From Chitinophagaceae bacterium (GTDB taxonomy: Bacteria > Bacteroidota > Bacteroidia > Chitinophagales > Chitinophagaceae): DNA of 64,000 nt. The notes under the pieces are model-generated. The model had not been told where the DNA came from, searched no databases, and saw only the letters and a list, made by a program, of their open reading frames with translations. Location of the stretch: positions 1 to 64,000 of the forward strand of contig CANCSS010000005.1 in NCBI GenBank assembly GCA_947380905.1, given 5' to 3'. This document shows positions 37,251 through 46,820 of this stretch, piece by piece. The first letter of the stretch is position 1. Every line of letters begins with the position of its first letter. The position numbers were made by a program, and so were the translations under genes.

Positions 37251-37787
37251 TTAAGCTTCTACTCCTTTTGCCTTAGCCAACGCATTGGCGTCGGTTAAAG
37301 TATTGGGAATTAATAAATCGTTCTTGTCATAAATAAATCCTTTGCGCGTATAATTGGCTGGCGCAAAAGTTTCACTTAAATAAATGGCATCTTTTGGACA
37401 AGCTTCTTCACACAAACCACAAAAAATACAACGCAACATATTTATTTCATATTTAGCTGCATACTTTTCTTCTCTGTACAAATGTTCTTCTCCTTCCATT
37501 CTTTCAGCTGCTTCCATGGTGATGGCTTCTGCAGGGCAAGCCACTGCACATAAACCACAGGCCGTGCAATTTTCGCGACCTTCCTCATCTCTATTTAACA
37601 CATGCAAGCCTCTGAATACCGGACTAAATTCCCTTTTTTGTTCAGGGTATCTTACCGTTGGTTGCTTTTTAAACATGTGACTAAAAGTGATCATCATGCC
37701 TTTAATAATATTAATCAAATACAAACGCTCCCAAAAAGTCATGGGGCTGCGGTTTACTGCGATTGATTTATTGGTTAATGCTTGCAT
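37251..37787 (-). CDS. nuoI: NADH-quinone oxidoreductase subunit I
   Basis: Carries the two [4Fe-4S] clusters N6a and N6b between NuoG and NuoB. 178 residues. The ferredoxin motifs are CTACGLCAVACP (about 79-90) and CIFCGLCEEACP (about 119-130), each CxxCxxCxxxCP. The amphipathic N-terminal segment anchors it to the membrane arm. It lies 25 bases after nuoH and 5 before nuoJ. Confidence 0.96.
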   Translation of the reverse strand: MQALTNKSIAVNRSPMTFWERLYLINIIKGMMITFSHMFKKQPTVRYPEQKREFSPVFRGLHVLNRDEEGRENCTACGLCAVACPAEAITMEAAERMEGEEHLYREEKYAAKYEINMLRCIFCGLCEEACPKDAIYLSETFAPANYTRKGFIYDKNDLLIPNTLTDANALAKAKGVEA

Positions 37788-37812
37788 GTTATATTCCTAA
37801 GATTTTTTATAA

Positions 37813-38856
37813 TTATAATTTAGATAAGATTAAAGCTCCCGTTAACAACATATTTAACAAGGCCAATGGTATCATTTTTTTCCACCCCAAATTCATTAAT
37901 TGATCGTATCTAAATCTTGGGATTGTCCAACGAATCCACATAAATAAAAATACAAACAACACTATTTTAATAAGTAAAGTGCCTAATCCAATCATGGCTG
38001 CGATATTTGGCGCTACCGTAGTTTCATCAAAGAATGGTAAATCATACCCACCAAAATACATCGAAGCCATAATGGCGCTACTCATAATCATATTGACATA
38101 TTCAGCAAATAAAAAGAACCCTAATTTCATAGAAGAGTATTCTTGATGGTAGCCAAAGTTCAATTCATTTTCGGCTTCGGGTAAATCAAAAGGGGTACGA
38201 TTGCATTCTGCCATGGCACAAATAAAGAAAATAACAAATCCCAAAGGCTGATACACCACATTCCACCAATGTCCTGCTGTCTGATCGGCCACAATAGTTT
38301 TTAAACTTAAAGTGCCTGTGGTCATTAATAATGCAATCAGAGCTAAACCCATTGCAATTTCATAACTAATGGCTTGAGAGGCGGCACGGAGTGCCGACAT
38401 CAAAGAAAATTTATTATTAGAAGCCCATCCGCCAATCATAATTCCATATACCCCCATGCTTACCACTGCAAAAACATATAAAATTCCAATGTTTACATCG
38501 GCTATTTGCAAAGCTATGGTACGTCCAAATAAATGCACATCCGTGCTCCAAGGAATGACTGCACAAGTCATTAAGCTAGCCGTCATCGCCAATCCCGGTC
38601 CTAGAATAAACAACCATTTGCTGGATGCATTTGGAATGATTTCTTCCTTCATGATTAATTTTAAACCATCTGCTAAGGGTTGCAATAAACCAAAGGGCCC
38701 TGCTCTATTCGGACCAGGTCGGTCTTGTAAAATCGCAGCCACTTTTCTTTCGCCAAAAGTGGTATATAATGTAATCAATAAAGTAGTGAGCACAATGATC
38801 ACAATCAAAATTAATTTTTCAATAACAAAGGCCCAATCAAATGCGAGTAGTGTCAT
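37813..38856 (-). CDS. nuoH: NADH-quinone oxidoreductase subunit H
   Basis: Membrane subunit forming the quinone cavity. 347 residues, about eight helices. FGERKVAAILQDRPGPNRAG (about 29-48) and CNRTPFDLPEAENELNFGYH (about 218-238) hold the conserved charged quinone-chamber residues; the latter is cytoplasmic-loop signature text. It follows nuoG by 10 bases. Confidence 0.96.
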   Translation of the reverse strand: MTLLAFDWAFVIEKLILIVIIVLTTLLITLYTTFGERKVAAILQDRPGPNRAGPFGLLQPLADGLKLIMKEEIIPNASSKWLFILGPGLAMTASLMTCAVIPWSTDVHLFGRTIALQIADVNIGILYVFAVVSMGVYGIMIGGWASNNKFSLMSALRAASQAISYEIAMGLALIALLMTTGTLSLKTIVADQTAGHWWNVVYQPLGFVIFFICAMAECNRTPFDLPEAENELNFGYHQEYSSMKLGFFLFAEYVNMIMSSAIMASMYFGGYDLPFFDETTVAPNIAAMIGLGTLLIKIVLFVFLFMWIRWTIPRFRYDQLMNLGWKKMIPLALLNMLLTGALILSKL

Positions 38857-38866
38857 GCTTTATAAA

Positions 38867-39991
38867 TTACGCTTTGTTTGAATTATTGTTAAAAGTAGTT
38901 CCATGAGAAGGACCTTCGATTGCACTTAAATGAACCGAAGGCAAGTTAACTTCACTTTCGTTGTGAATGTCCATTAACAAATGAGGTGCTCTGCCATGAT
39001 TCACTGCTTTGAAAGTTTCTGTAGGAAGCGTAGTTCCAATATTTCCTGCATAGTGCCCTTGAGCAATTACAGAATGTCTGCTAATTTCACGTGGCCCTTC
39101 TATCACCCAATCATGGGTATGCTTTTTATCAAAACGACAAGTGTTGCAAATCCAACCTGGTTTTCCTTCGGGTGTATCTTCAATCTCGCCCCACTCATCT
39201 TTTCTAGCGGTGACTCTAAATACTTCGTCTCCTCTGTTCCATAAAGTAACGCGGCCCGAACAAGTAGGACAATCACGATGTGCATCCATGGGTTTTAAAA
39301 ACCATACTCTATTTTTAAAACGGAATGTTTTATCTGTTAAAGCGCCCACAGGACATACATCAATTACGTTACCTATGAATTCATTGTCCAAACTTTTTTC
39401 AATATGCGTTGCAATTTCTGCATGATCTCCTCTATCTAAAATACCATGAGTTCTTTTATTCGTTAATTGATCGGCAACAAAGATACAACGATAACACAAT
39501 ATGCATCTTGTCATGTGCAATTGAATGTGCTTTCCTATATCATGTTTTTTAAAAGTACGTCTTTGAAATTCATAGCGTGTGCTAGACTTGCCATGCTCAA
39601 AACTTAAGTCTTGTAAATGACATTCGCCAGCTTGATCACATATAGGACAATCCAATGGATGATTTAACAATAAAAATTCAACAATACCTGCTCTAGCATC
39701 AATTACTTTTTCACTGGTAATATTTTTTACTTCCATGCCATCCATCACGGTCGTACGACATGACGCTACTAATTTAGGCATGGGGCGAGGATCTTTTTCA
39801 GAACCCTTTGATACTTCTACCAAACAGGTGCGACATTTTCCACCACTTCCTTCCAGCTTACTATAATAACACATAGCAGGTGGCGCTACTGCACCTCCAA
39901 TTTGACGTGCCGCTTGCAATATCGTAGTGCCCGCTGGTACTTCAATGGTAATGTTGTCTACTGTTACTTTAAATAATGTTTGTTCACTCAT
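38867..39991 (-). CDS. nuoG: NADH-quinone oxidoreductase subunit G, short form without molybdopterin domain
   Basis: Peripheral-arm subunit carrying Fe-S clusters N1b, N5 and N4. 374 residues from the ATG at 39991; a TTG at 40003 gives a four-residue longer frame. [2Fe-2S]: C41, C53, C56, C78. N5: H111, C115, C118, C124. N4: C163, C166, C169, C213. After that only a CxxC pair (C241, C244) and a second (C282, C285) remain of the [4Fe-4S] molybdopterin module. E. coli NuoG has about 900 residues, so the large C-terminal domain is absent. Short NuoG is, as far as I know, normal in Bacteroidota. Confidence 0.94.
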   Translation of the reverse strand: MSEQTLFKVTVDNITIEVPAGTTILQAARQIGGAVAPPAMCYYSKLEGSGGKCRTCLVEVSKGSEKDPRPMPKLVASCRTTVMDGMEVKNITSEKVIDARAGIVEFLLLNHPLDCPICDQAGECHLQDLSFEHGKSSTRYEFQRRTFKKHDIGKHIQLHMTRCILCYRCIFVADQLTNKRTHGILDRGDHAEIATHIEKSLDNEFIGNVIDVCPVGALTDKTFRFKNRVWFLKPMDAHRDCPTCSGRVTLWNRGDEVFRVTARKDEWGEIEDTPEGKPGWICNTCRFDKKHTHDWVIEGPREISRHSVIAQGHYAGNIGTTLPTETFKAVNHGRAPHLLMDIHNESEVNLPSVHLSAIEGPSHGTTFNNNSNKA

Positions 39992-40005
39992 AGTTTTGCG
40001 CAATG

Positions 40006-41358
40006 TTATGCAGGCACATGGATAGGGTCTGCATAGTGTTGTAAACCAAAATTACTTGTTTGTGATAATGCTCTATTTTGAATATGCCATTCAAATTCAT
40101 CACGGAAATGTCTAATCGCAGCCGCTACCGGCCAAGCTGCCGCATCTCCTAATGGACAAATGGTATTGCCTTCAATTTTTCTTTGAATGTCCCATAACAA
40201 ATCAATATCACTTATTTCTCCTTTTCCTAATTCTATTTTTTGAATTATTTTTTCCATCCACCCTGTTCCCTCTCTACATGGCGAACATTGTCCACAGCTT
40301 TCGTGTCTGTAAAAACGCGCCAAGGTTAAAGTATGTTTTACAATACATTGGTCTTCGTCTAAAACTATAAAACCACCCGAACCCATCATAGAACCGGTTG
40401 CAAAACCACCATCACTTAAACTTTCATAGTTCATGTATCGTGTTTCTCCTTTAGCCGTTTTTAATAATAAATTCGCAGGCAAGATAGGGACCGATGATCC
40501 TCCTGGGATACAAGCTTTTAACTTTTTACCATTGGCGATGCCACCGCAATATTCATCACTGTAAATAAAATCTTCCACAGAAATGGTCATGTCAATTTCA
40601 TACACGCCAGGCTTATTGATATTTCCGCAAGCAGAAATTAATTTTGTACCAGTAGAACGACCTACTCCAATTTTCGCATATGCTTCACCCCCCATCTTGA
40701 TAATAGGCACTATAGCCGCTAAAGTTTCTACATTGTTTACTACTGTAGGACGCATCCATACTCCTTGAATCGCAGGGAAGGGTGGTTTGATACGAGGATT
40801 GCCTCTTTTACCTTCTAAGGATTCTATCAACGCAGTTTCTTCACCACAGATATAGGCACCTGCACCCCGATGAACATGAATCATACAATCAAAACCAGTG
40901 CCTAAAATATTTTTTCCTAAAAAACCATTCTTAGTGGCTTCTATTATTGCCTCTTCCAATATGGAAGCCACCCATGCATATTCACCTCTAATATAGATAT
41001 AGGTATCATTGGATCCTAAAGCATAAGAAGAAATAAGTAAACCTTCTATTAATAAGTGGGGTAAGAATTCCATTAAATAACGATCCTTAAAAGTACCTGG
41101 CTCACTTTCGTCTGCATTGCATACCAAATGACGTGGCACGCCTTCGGGCTTAGCAATAAAACTCCATTTCATGCCAGCAGGAAAACCAGCGCCGCCTCTT
41201 CCTCTTAATCCACTTTTCTTTACTTCTTCTACAATAGCCTCCATGGTCATTTCCTTCAACGCTTTTTCAGCTGTCACATATCCCCCCTCACGACGATACA
41301 CATCGTAAGTACGAATACCTGGCACATTTGCTTTTTCTAATAATAATTTTACACCCAT
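40006..41358 (-). CDS. nuoF: NADH-quinone oxidoreductase subunit F
   Basis: Binds NADH and FMN and carries [4Fe-4S] cluster N3. 450 residues. The FMN/NADH motif GRGGAGFPAGMKW is at about 53-65, and CGEETALIESLEGKRG follows at about 171-186. The N3 ligands are in ESCGQCSPCREGTGWM with a fourth Cys in NTICPLGDAAAW. Its presence, with NuoE and NuoG, shows the complex is NADH-driven. 19 bases after nuoE. Confidence 0.97.
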   Translation of the reverse strand: MGVKLLLEKANVPGIRTYDVYRREGGYVTAEKALKEMTMEAIVEEVKKSGLRGRGGAGFPAGMKWSFIAKPEGVPRHLVCNADESEPGTFKDRYLMEFLPHLLIEGLLISSYALGSNDTYIYIRGEYAWVASILEEAIIEATKNGFLGKNILGTGFDCMIHVHRGAGAYICGEETALIESLEGKRGNPRIKPPFPAIQGVWMRPTVVNNVETLAAIVPIIKMGGEAYAKIGVGRSTGTKLISACGNINKPGVYEIDMTISVEDFIYSDEYCGGIANGKKLKACIPGGSSVPILPANLLLKTAKGETRYMNYESLSDGGFATGSMMGSGGFIVLDEDQCIVKHTLTLARFYRHESCGQCSPCREGTGWMEKIIQKIELGKGEISDIDLLWDIQRKIEGNTICPLGDAAAWPVAAAIRHFRDEFEWHIQNRALSQTSNFGLQHYADPIHVPA

Positions 41359-41377
41359 TGTTGCTACTTTATCTTTT

Positions 41378-41881
41378 CTAATTTTGCGCTATTATTTGTT
41401 GTCTGTATTCTTCAATAATTGCATCCACTTTTTCTTTGGTTAAGTGTTCTCTGTATACTTTGCCTACTTGCATCATCGGCGCATAGCCGCAAGCTCCCAA
41501 ACACTCCACCAACTTCAAAGTAAATAAACCATCCTTGGTCGTCTCCCCTGGCAGTATGCCCAATTGCTTTTGAATATAGGCAATGATGTTGTCCGAACCA
41601 CTGATCATGCAAGGGCCCGTTTGACATACTTCAAAAACAAACTTGCCTACGGGTTTTAAATTGTACATGCTATAAAAAGTGGCTACTTCATATACTTCAA
41701 TGGGTTCAATACTTAATAAGCTTGCTACATAATCCATCGCTTCCGTTGGCAACCAGCCTCCAAAACTATCCTGCGCTAAATGCAACACCGGTAGCAATGC
41801 ACTTTTTTGTTTCCCTTCTGGATAACGAGCTACCAAGCGTTTCAACTCGGTCATTTGTTCGTTATTAAATTGAAGACTCAT
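41378..41881 (-). CDS. nuoE: NADH-quinone oxidoreductase subunit E
   Basis: Thioredoxin-like [2Fe-2S] subunit (N1a) next to NuoF. 167 residues. Cluster ligands are in CQTGPC (two Cys five residues apart) and CLGACG (two Cys four apart). The longest frame opens with TTG-TAT before the ATG at 41881; the ATG is preferred. It starts 48 bases after the nuoD stop. Confidence 0.95.
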   Translation of the reverse strand: MSLQFNNEQMTELKRLVARYPEGKQKSALLPVLHLAQDSFGGWLPTEAMDYVASLLSIEPIEVYEVATFYSMYNLKPVGKFVFEVCQTGPCMISGSDNIIAYIQKQLGILPGETTKDGLFTLKLVECLGACGYAPMMQVGKVYREHLTKEKVDAIIEEYRQQIIAQN

Positions 41882-41929
41882 ATACAAATTTCATTTTCTC
41901 AATTATTATAATACGCGCAATTCAAAAAG

Positions 41930-43156
41930 CTACGCATCCAACTCCCCTGCTATTAAATTCAAACTACTCATCGTCACCACTGCATCGCTCAACATGCCTC
42001 CCTTGATCAATTCCTCAAACGCTTGGTAGTAAATAAAACAAGGTCTTCTAAAATGCAATCGAAAAGGGGTACGTCCACCATCGCTGATTAAATAAAAACC
42101 CAATTCTCCATTGCCACCTTCTACTGCACTATAAATTTGTCCCTTTGGTAAATCTATTTCCCCCATGATTATTTTAAAATGCCAGATAAGGGCTTCCATC
42201 TTGGTGTACACATCTTCCTTCTTCGGTAAATAATATTCAGGCACATCGGCATGGTAAACTTCAGCTTCTGCACCTTTAAAGTTTTGTATTTTTTGATACG
42301 CTTGTTTGATGATAGAAATGCTCTCATACATTTCTGCATTGCGTACTAAAAAACGATCATAATTATCTCCGGTGGTTCCCACAGGAACTTTAAAATCAAA
42401 ATCTTGATAACTGCTATAAGGTTGTTGCACTCTCACATCATAGTCAACCCCCGTAGCGCGTAAGTTGGGTCCGGTAAATCCGTAGTTCAATGCACGGGCT
42501 GCACTAATACCACCCGTACCTTGCGTTCGCTCCATAAAAATTCTATTGCGTGCAAATAAATTTTCAAACTCACGCAACACTTTAGGATACTCGTTTAGGA
42601 ATTTCTCGAGTTTCGTAAACGCTGTATTTGTAAAATTCCTTTCAAAGCCACCAATGCGGCCAATATTAGTAGTAAGACGGGACCCACATACTTCTTCATA
42701 TATTTCATAGATTAATTCACGGTATTGCATCACGTATAAGAAACCAGTATACGCTCCTGTATCCACCCCTACAATGGAATTGCAAATTAAATGATCTGAT
42801 ATGCGCGCCAATTCCATAATGATAACACGTAAATAATCAACACGCTTAGGCAATTCAAGTTGTAAAAAACGTTCGCAAGTAATATGCCAACCCATATTGT
42901 TGATGGGGCTACTACAATAGTTCAATCGATCGGTGATGGGTGTAATTTGATACAATGGGCGACGTTCTGCCAATTTTTCAAAGGCACGATGAATGTATCC
43001 CACAGTTTGTTCTGTCGATACCACACGCTCTCCGTCCACTTCCATAATATTTTGAAACACCCCATGCGTGGCAGGATGGGTGGGTCCAATATTTAAAGTG
43101 GTCGTTGTTTTTTCAATAGACCCTTTAGGCAATGTGATATGACTTTGATGTTCCAT
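41930..43156 (-). CDS. nuoD: NADH-quinone oxidoreductase subunit D
   Basis: 49-kDa subunit forming the quinone site with NuoB and NuoH. 408 residues. LNIGPTHPATHG (about 21-32) holds the quinone-site His pair, and GYIHRAFEKL and NAEMYESI follow. It is a separate gene from nuoC, not the fused CD form. 39 bases after nuoC. Confidence 0.96.
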   Translation of the reverse strand: MEHQSHITLPKGSIEKTTTTLNIGPTHPATHGVFQNIMEVDGERVVSTEQTVGYIHRAFEKLAERRPLYQITPITDRLNYCSSPINNMGWHITCERFLQLELPKRVDYLRVIIMELARISDHLICNSIVGVDTGAYTGFLYVMQYRELIYEIYEEVCGSRLTTNIGRIGGFERNFTNTAFTKLEKFLNEYPKVLREFENLFARNRIFMERTQGTGGISAARALNYGFTGPNLRATGVDYDVRVQQPYSSYQDFDFKVPVGTTGDNYDRFLVRNAEMYESISIIKQAYQKIQNFKGAEAEVYHADVPEYYLPKKEDVYTKMEALIWHFKIIMGEIDLPKGQIYSAVEGGNGELGFYLISDGGRTPFRLHFRRPCFIYYQAFEELIKGGMLSDAVVTMSSLNLIAGELDA

Positions 43157-43195
43157 TATTGAATTCGCTATTACGCCTTAATTTTTTATTTTTAT

Positions 43196-43702
43196 TTATC
43201 CTCTTCCAAACATTTCATCATCCTTATCTATACGCGTTTGATCCTCTAATGGATATTGTTTCCTTAATGGAAAATAATCCATCTCATCTACATTCAAAAT
43301 ACGTTTTAAATTAGGATGCCCTATAAAATTAACTCCGAAAAAATCATAGGTTTCTCTTTCCATCCAATTGGCACTTTCAAATAACTTACTAGCTGTGAAT
43401 ACCGCCGTTTCATCTATTGAAGTACTTACAGAATAACGCAACCGAATATTTTCAGAAAAATTATGCAAATGATACACTACTACTAATTCAGCTCCCTTAT
43501 GGTCTGGATAATTAACCCCACATAAATCGGTTAAGAAAGTGAATCCCAAAAATGGTTCTTCATATAAATATTGAAGCACCTTTAAATTAAGCTCTTTGGG
43601 AGATTCAAAAGATAAAATACCAGACGCAGTAGAAAAATTCAAAACTTGATCACCAAATTTTTCTATTAATTTATTTTGTATCGTCTCGTTGTTTAATGCC
43701 AT
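43196..43702 (-). CDS. nuoC: NADH-quinone oxidoreductase subunit C
   Basis: 30-kDa subunit of the peripheral arm. 168 residues. The signature is in the C-terminal half: WMERETYDFFGVNFIGHPNL, then LRKQYPLED. No cofactor. It follows nuoB by 27 bases. Confidence 0.94.
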   Translation of the reverse strand: MALNNETIQNKLIEKFGDQVLNFSTASGILSFESPKELNLKVLQYLYEEPFLGFTFLTDLCGVNYPDHKGAELVVVYHLHNFSENIRLRYSVSTSIDETAVFTASKLFESANWMERETYDFFGVNFIGHPNLKRILNVDEMDYFPLRKQYPLEDQTRIDKDDEMFGRG

Positions 43703-43729
43703 GTTGGTTCAAAAAATTTTATTGAATCT

Positions 43730-44317
43730 TTATTCAATGCCGTAGCTGTTAAGTAAATCTTTGTATTGATCGCTGTTGCGACGGCGGATACTTTCTTGTC
43801 CTACTAAATCTTGAATTTTCATAAACCCATCTATGATGGCTTCGGGACGAGGAGGACATCCAGGCACATATACATCCACAGGTATTACTTGATCAATGCC
43901 TTGCAATACACTATAGGTATCAAAAATTCCGCCACTAGAAGCACAAGCACCAACAGCGATCACCCAACGTGGCTCTGCCATTTGTAAATACACTTGTCTT
44001 AAAACGGGTGCCATTTTTTTAGCAATGGTTCCCATCACCATCAATAAATCACATTGACGTGGCGAAAAACCTACGCGCTCCGAACCAAATCTTGATAAGT
44101 CATAATGAGAAGCCATGGTAGCCATAAATTCAATACCACAACAAGAGGTAGCAAAAGGCAATGGCCATAAAGAATTTTTTCTTGCAAGCCCTACTACCGA
44201 ACTTAATTGTGTAGCAAAAAAACCATCGCCAGGAACACCTTCAGGGGCTTTGCCCATAGAGATCGCTTCTGAAATTTCAGCTTCTTTTGGATTTAAATTA
44301 AATCGAACAGGACGCAT
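43730..44317 (-). CDS. nuoB: NADH-quinone oxidoreductase subunit B
   Basis: Carries [4Fe-4S] cluster N2, the electron donor to quinone. 195 residues from the ATG at 44317. Ligands are the tandem Cys in TSCCGIEFMA, then GACASSGG and PGCPPRPE. The open frame continues upstream to 44410, but that would overlap nuoA by 68 bases and add non-homologous sequence, so the ATG at 44317 (MRPVRFNL) is chosen, 25 bases after nuoA. Confidence 0.96.
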   Translation of the reverse strand: MRPVRFNLNPKEAEISEAISMGKAPEGVPGDGFFATQLSSVVGLARKNSLWPLPFATSCCGIEFMATMASHYDLSRFGSERVGFSPRQCDLLMVMGTIAKKMAPVLRQVYLQMAEPRWVIAVGACASSGGIFDTYSVLQGIDQVIPVDVYVPGCPPRPEAIIDGFMKIQDLVGQESIRRRNSDQYKDLLNSYGIE

Positions 44318-44342
44318 ATTTCTAAATACTTTAATTTTTATA

Positions 44343-44744
44343 TTAATCTTCCCACTGCAATGCTCCCTTTTTGATGATGTAGATAAAACCCACCAAGAAA
44401 AAAGCAACAAATAAAACCACTTCCAAAAAACCTGACCAACCTAAACTTTTAAAATTGACTGCATAAGGATAAAAGAAAATAACCTCTACATCAAACAGCA
44501 CAAACAAGATGGCTACCAAAAAATATTTGATTGCCATGGGAGATCTGGCATCCCCATGTGTCTCAATACCACTGGCAAAATTTTCTAATTTATCGCTTGT
44601 TTTTCGCTTAGGCCCTAAAAAATTGGAGACCAATAACATAAGTGACACAAAGCCACCTGCAAATAGCAACTGAAGTGCTATTGGTAAGTAATTATTAGCG
44701 CTGTTTGTTTCATTTACTGAAATCAAAAACTGCTGCAAATTCAT
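44343..44744 (-). CDS. nuoA: NADH-quinone oxidoreductase subunit A
   Basis: Small membrane subunit with three helices. 133 residues. SGIETHGDARSPMAIKYFLVAILFVLFDVEVIFFYPYA (about 58-95) is its signature, with the conserved Asp-Glu pair in FDVEVIFFYP. First gene of the operon. A consensus -7 element lies 19 bases upstream, and a terminator closes the gene before it. Confidence 0.95.
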   Translation of the reverse strand: MNLQQFLISVNETNSANNYLPIALQLLFAGGFVSLMLLVSNFLGPKRKTSDKLENFASGIETHGDARSPMAIKYFLVAILFVLFDVEVIFFYPYAVNFKSLGWSGFLEVVLFVAFFLVGFIYIIKKGALQWED

Positions 44745-44763
44745 ACGTATTGTTTAGGTGCCG

Positions 44764-44771
44764 CAAAAATA
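44764..44771 (-). promoter_or_regulatory. -7 promoter element of the nuo operon
   Basis: TATTTTTG on the minus strand, an exact TAnnTTTG match 19 bases before the nuoA ATG and downstream of the terminator of the preceding gene. Internal gaps of the operon are 48 bases or less, so all 14 genes can be read from here. Confidence 0.6.
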
Positions 44772-44793
44772 CGCAAAGGAGAGCACCTAAAGT

Positions 44794-44823
44794 AAAAAAC
44801 TCCCTATAAATAGGGAGTTTTTT
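44794..44823 (-). terminator. Terminator between the TPR gene and nuoA
   Basis: A 13-bp perfect stem (arms 44794-44806 and 44811-44823, TAAA loop) with CTCCCTA in the arm and T-runs at both ends. It ends the TPR transcript and insulates the nuo promoter. Confidence 0.85.
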
Positions 44824-44872
44824 TAAATTATTTATGAACAGTTCTACCTGGGTAAAAATGCCTAACTAAGGT

Positions 44873-46630
44873 CTAGTTTTTCTTGGGTGCGGTACTGTCA
44901 GCAGCGGCAGCAGCGGCACCCTTGCCCCCCTTGCCTGCTTGCATTTTTTTGATAATTTCTATGTTTTTGACAAACTGGCCCTTTGCCTGTAAAGTAGTAG
45001 GGTCATTGGGTACCATTTCAAGTACTTTATCGCACATTAAGACAGCATTGTCGTAGGCCTTGGTTTCATTGTAATAGCCAATTAAAGTATAATAATTATT
45101 AATCAAAGCTTGCTTGTTTTTGACGCTGTCTTTAAGTAAAAATTGATTTTGGAAATTGACTGCTTCAAAAAGAATTCCTTGGTTATTGGCGGTATCCACT
45201 AAGGCAGCGCCTTTCGTATTAAAATTATACCCTTGTCCCTTTTCAGGGAAAGCCGCGATGTATTGTTTGGCAACTTCCATGGTCGCAGCACCATTTTTAG
45301 CATTTAAAGAGATACTAGCCAATTTGTAGTAATCAAATTCGGCCTTTGAACCCTTTAAATTAACTAAATTGGTATACCATTTTAAAGCGTCTGCATACAT
45401 GGTTGCTTTTTCAAACATGTCTGTGCCTAATTTATAATATTTCAATTTATTCACCTTAGCAGTATCTGCGGCAATGGCTTTTTCTAATAAAGCAGCCAAA
45501 GCTTGTTGATTGCCACTAAAGCGAGACAATATTTTGATGGCCAATTCGTAATCGGTACTTAATATTTTATCCGTAGGGGTATTATTGATGTAAGGTTCGA
45601 TATAAGATTTGGCAAGAACTGAATCTCCTTTGTGGTCGTAGTTTTTTGCTAACAATACAGCCAAGGTTGGAAATATGGTTAAATTACCAGCCGCTTCCAT
45701 CTTTTTGGCTTTTTCTAAAGACAAATCAAATTGCCCAGATCTGTATAAATAATCTGCACTAAAATATTCAAATATGGGATCCTTATCTGCATGTGTTAAA
45801 AATAAATCTAAATTGGACTTAGCCATGCTGGTATTGTTGTCCGCATAAAAAGTATACAATGAAAAATACACAGGCGCTATGGCTGGATCAGCATCTATTG
45901 CTTTTTTATAATACTCCTCTACCGATTCTTTGTTGTTTTGAGTTTGATAAATTTTACCAATTCTATAATGTGCATAGGCATTTTTAGGATCTCCAGTAAT
46001 GGCATTTTGAAATGCGGTTACCGCTTCGCCACCAAACTCGCCGCCCATCTTTAAATAATTGATTCCTAAATTAACATACAAATTAGGACTTACTACATCG
46101 TAAGATGTAACCGTTTCTTTTAATTTGTCTATTGCATAACGATGGTCACCAACTTTAATAGGAAGCTCTGAGTAAACACGCCCAATGGCATTGATGATAT
46201 CTTGATTGGGTTTGCCTTTGTACTTTCCTTTGGTATTTAAAGTGGATGTAATGGCTACTTCTAAATTTTGTTTTACCGCATTGTTGTCTGCTCCTTCTAG
46301 AGATTGAATATGCGACATCCCTATTAATAACCAAGGGTCATTTGCTTTTGCCTGAAGTCCAGCTTGATAAACCTCTTTTGCCTTTTTTATAGCTTCGGCC
46401 GTTGGAATACCGTTGTAATTTTGAGCCAATATAGCTTGACCATACCAAAAAATAGTTTCCCCATCGGCAGGATTTTTATCCATTGCTTCTTTGAAAAAGA
46501 CAAGTGCCGATTTATTTTTTTCGTAATTCAATAACTTAACCCCTTCTGCTAATGGAGATACCGGTGTTTGGGCAAGCAGTGCTGCATGAACAAAAACAAT
46601 CCCGATAAACATGAAGACCAATTTTCTCAT
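44873..46630 (-). CDS. Exported TPR-repeat protein
   Basis: 585 residues from the ATG at 46630; a longer frame to 46654 would start within the -7 element and is rejected. Signal peptide about 1-22 (ending ALLAQ). The rest is helical with many tetratricopeptide units (for example PYYHYRIGKIYQ-like segments near 220-245), and the tail is Ala/Gly/Lys-rich, ending APKKN. It probably scaffolds an envelope complex. The neighbour upstream is a PstS-like lipoprotein. In other Bacteroidota such a TPR/PstS pair often lies beside tonB-exbD genes; here nuo separates them. Confidence 0.85.
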   Translation of the reverse strand: MRKLVFMFIGIVFVHAALLAQTPVSPLAEGVKLLNYEKNKSALVFFKEAMDKNPADGETIFWYGQAILAQNYNGIPTAEAIKKAKEVYQAGLQAKANDPWLLIGMSHIQSLEGADNNAVKQNLEVAITSTLNTKGKYKGKPNQDIINAIGRVYSELPIKVGDHRYAIDKLKETVTSYDVVSPNLYVNLGINYLKMGGEFGGEAVTAFQNAITGDPKNAYAHYRIGKIYQTQNNKESVEEYYKKAIDADPAIAPVYFSLYTFYADNNTSMAKSNLDLFLTHADKDPIFEYFSADYLYRSGQFDLSLEKAKKMEAAGNLTIFPTLAVLLAKNYDHKGDSVLAKSYIEPYINNTPTDKILSTDYELAIKILSRFSGNQQALAALLEKAIAADTAKVNKLKYYKLGTDMFEKATMYADALKWYTNLVNLKGSKAEFDYYKLASISLNAKNGAATMEVAKQYIAAFPEKGQGYNFNTKGAALVDTANNQGILFEAVNFQNQFLLKDSVKNKQALINNYYTLIGYYNETKAYDNAVLMCDKVLEMVPNDPTTLQAKGQFVKNIEIIKKMQAGKGGKGAAAAAADSTAPKKN

Positions 46631-46651
46631 CACTTGTTTTTTATATTGATA

Positions 46652-46659
46652 CAAAAATA
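46652..46659 (-). promoter_or_regulatory. -7 promoter element of the TPR gene
   Basis: TATTTTTG on the minus strand, an exact TAnnTTTG match 21 bases before the ATG at 46630. Confidence 0.6.
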
Positions 46660-46820
46660 ATTTAACCCCCCTCTTCTAAGTAGGCAGCTATCGATTGGAT
46701 GCCACCCTTTTTTTCAAATTAAATAGAACTAATTGAAAGGTCTAAAAATATTAATTTTTTCGCTAGAAACCCATTAATTTTTTATTAAATCAACTATATA
46801 TTGTTAGTTTTTAGTTAAGC

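Noticed and set aside
44317..44410. Apparent 68-base overlap between nuoA and nuoB
   Set aside because: The overlap exists only if nuoB begins at 44410; the ATG at 44317 gives the normal NuoB N-terminus with a 25-base gap.
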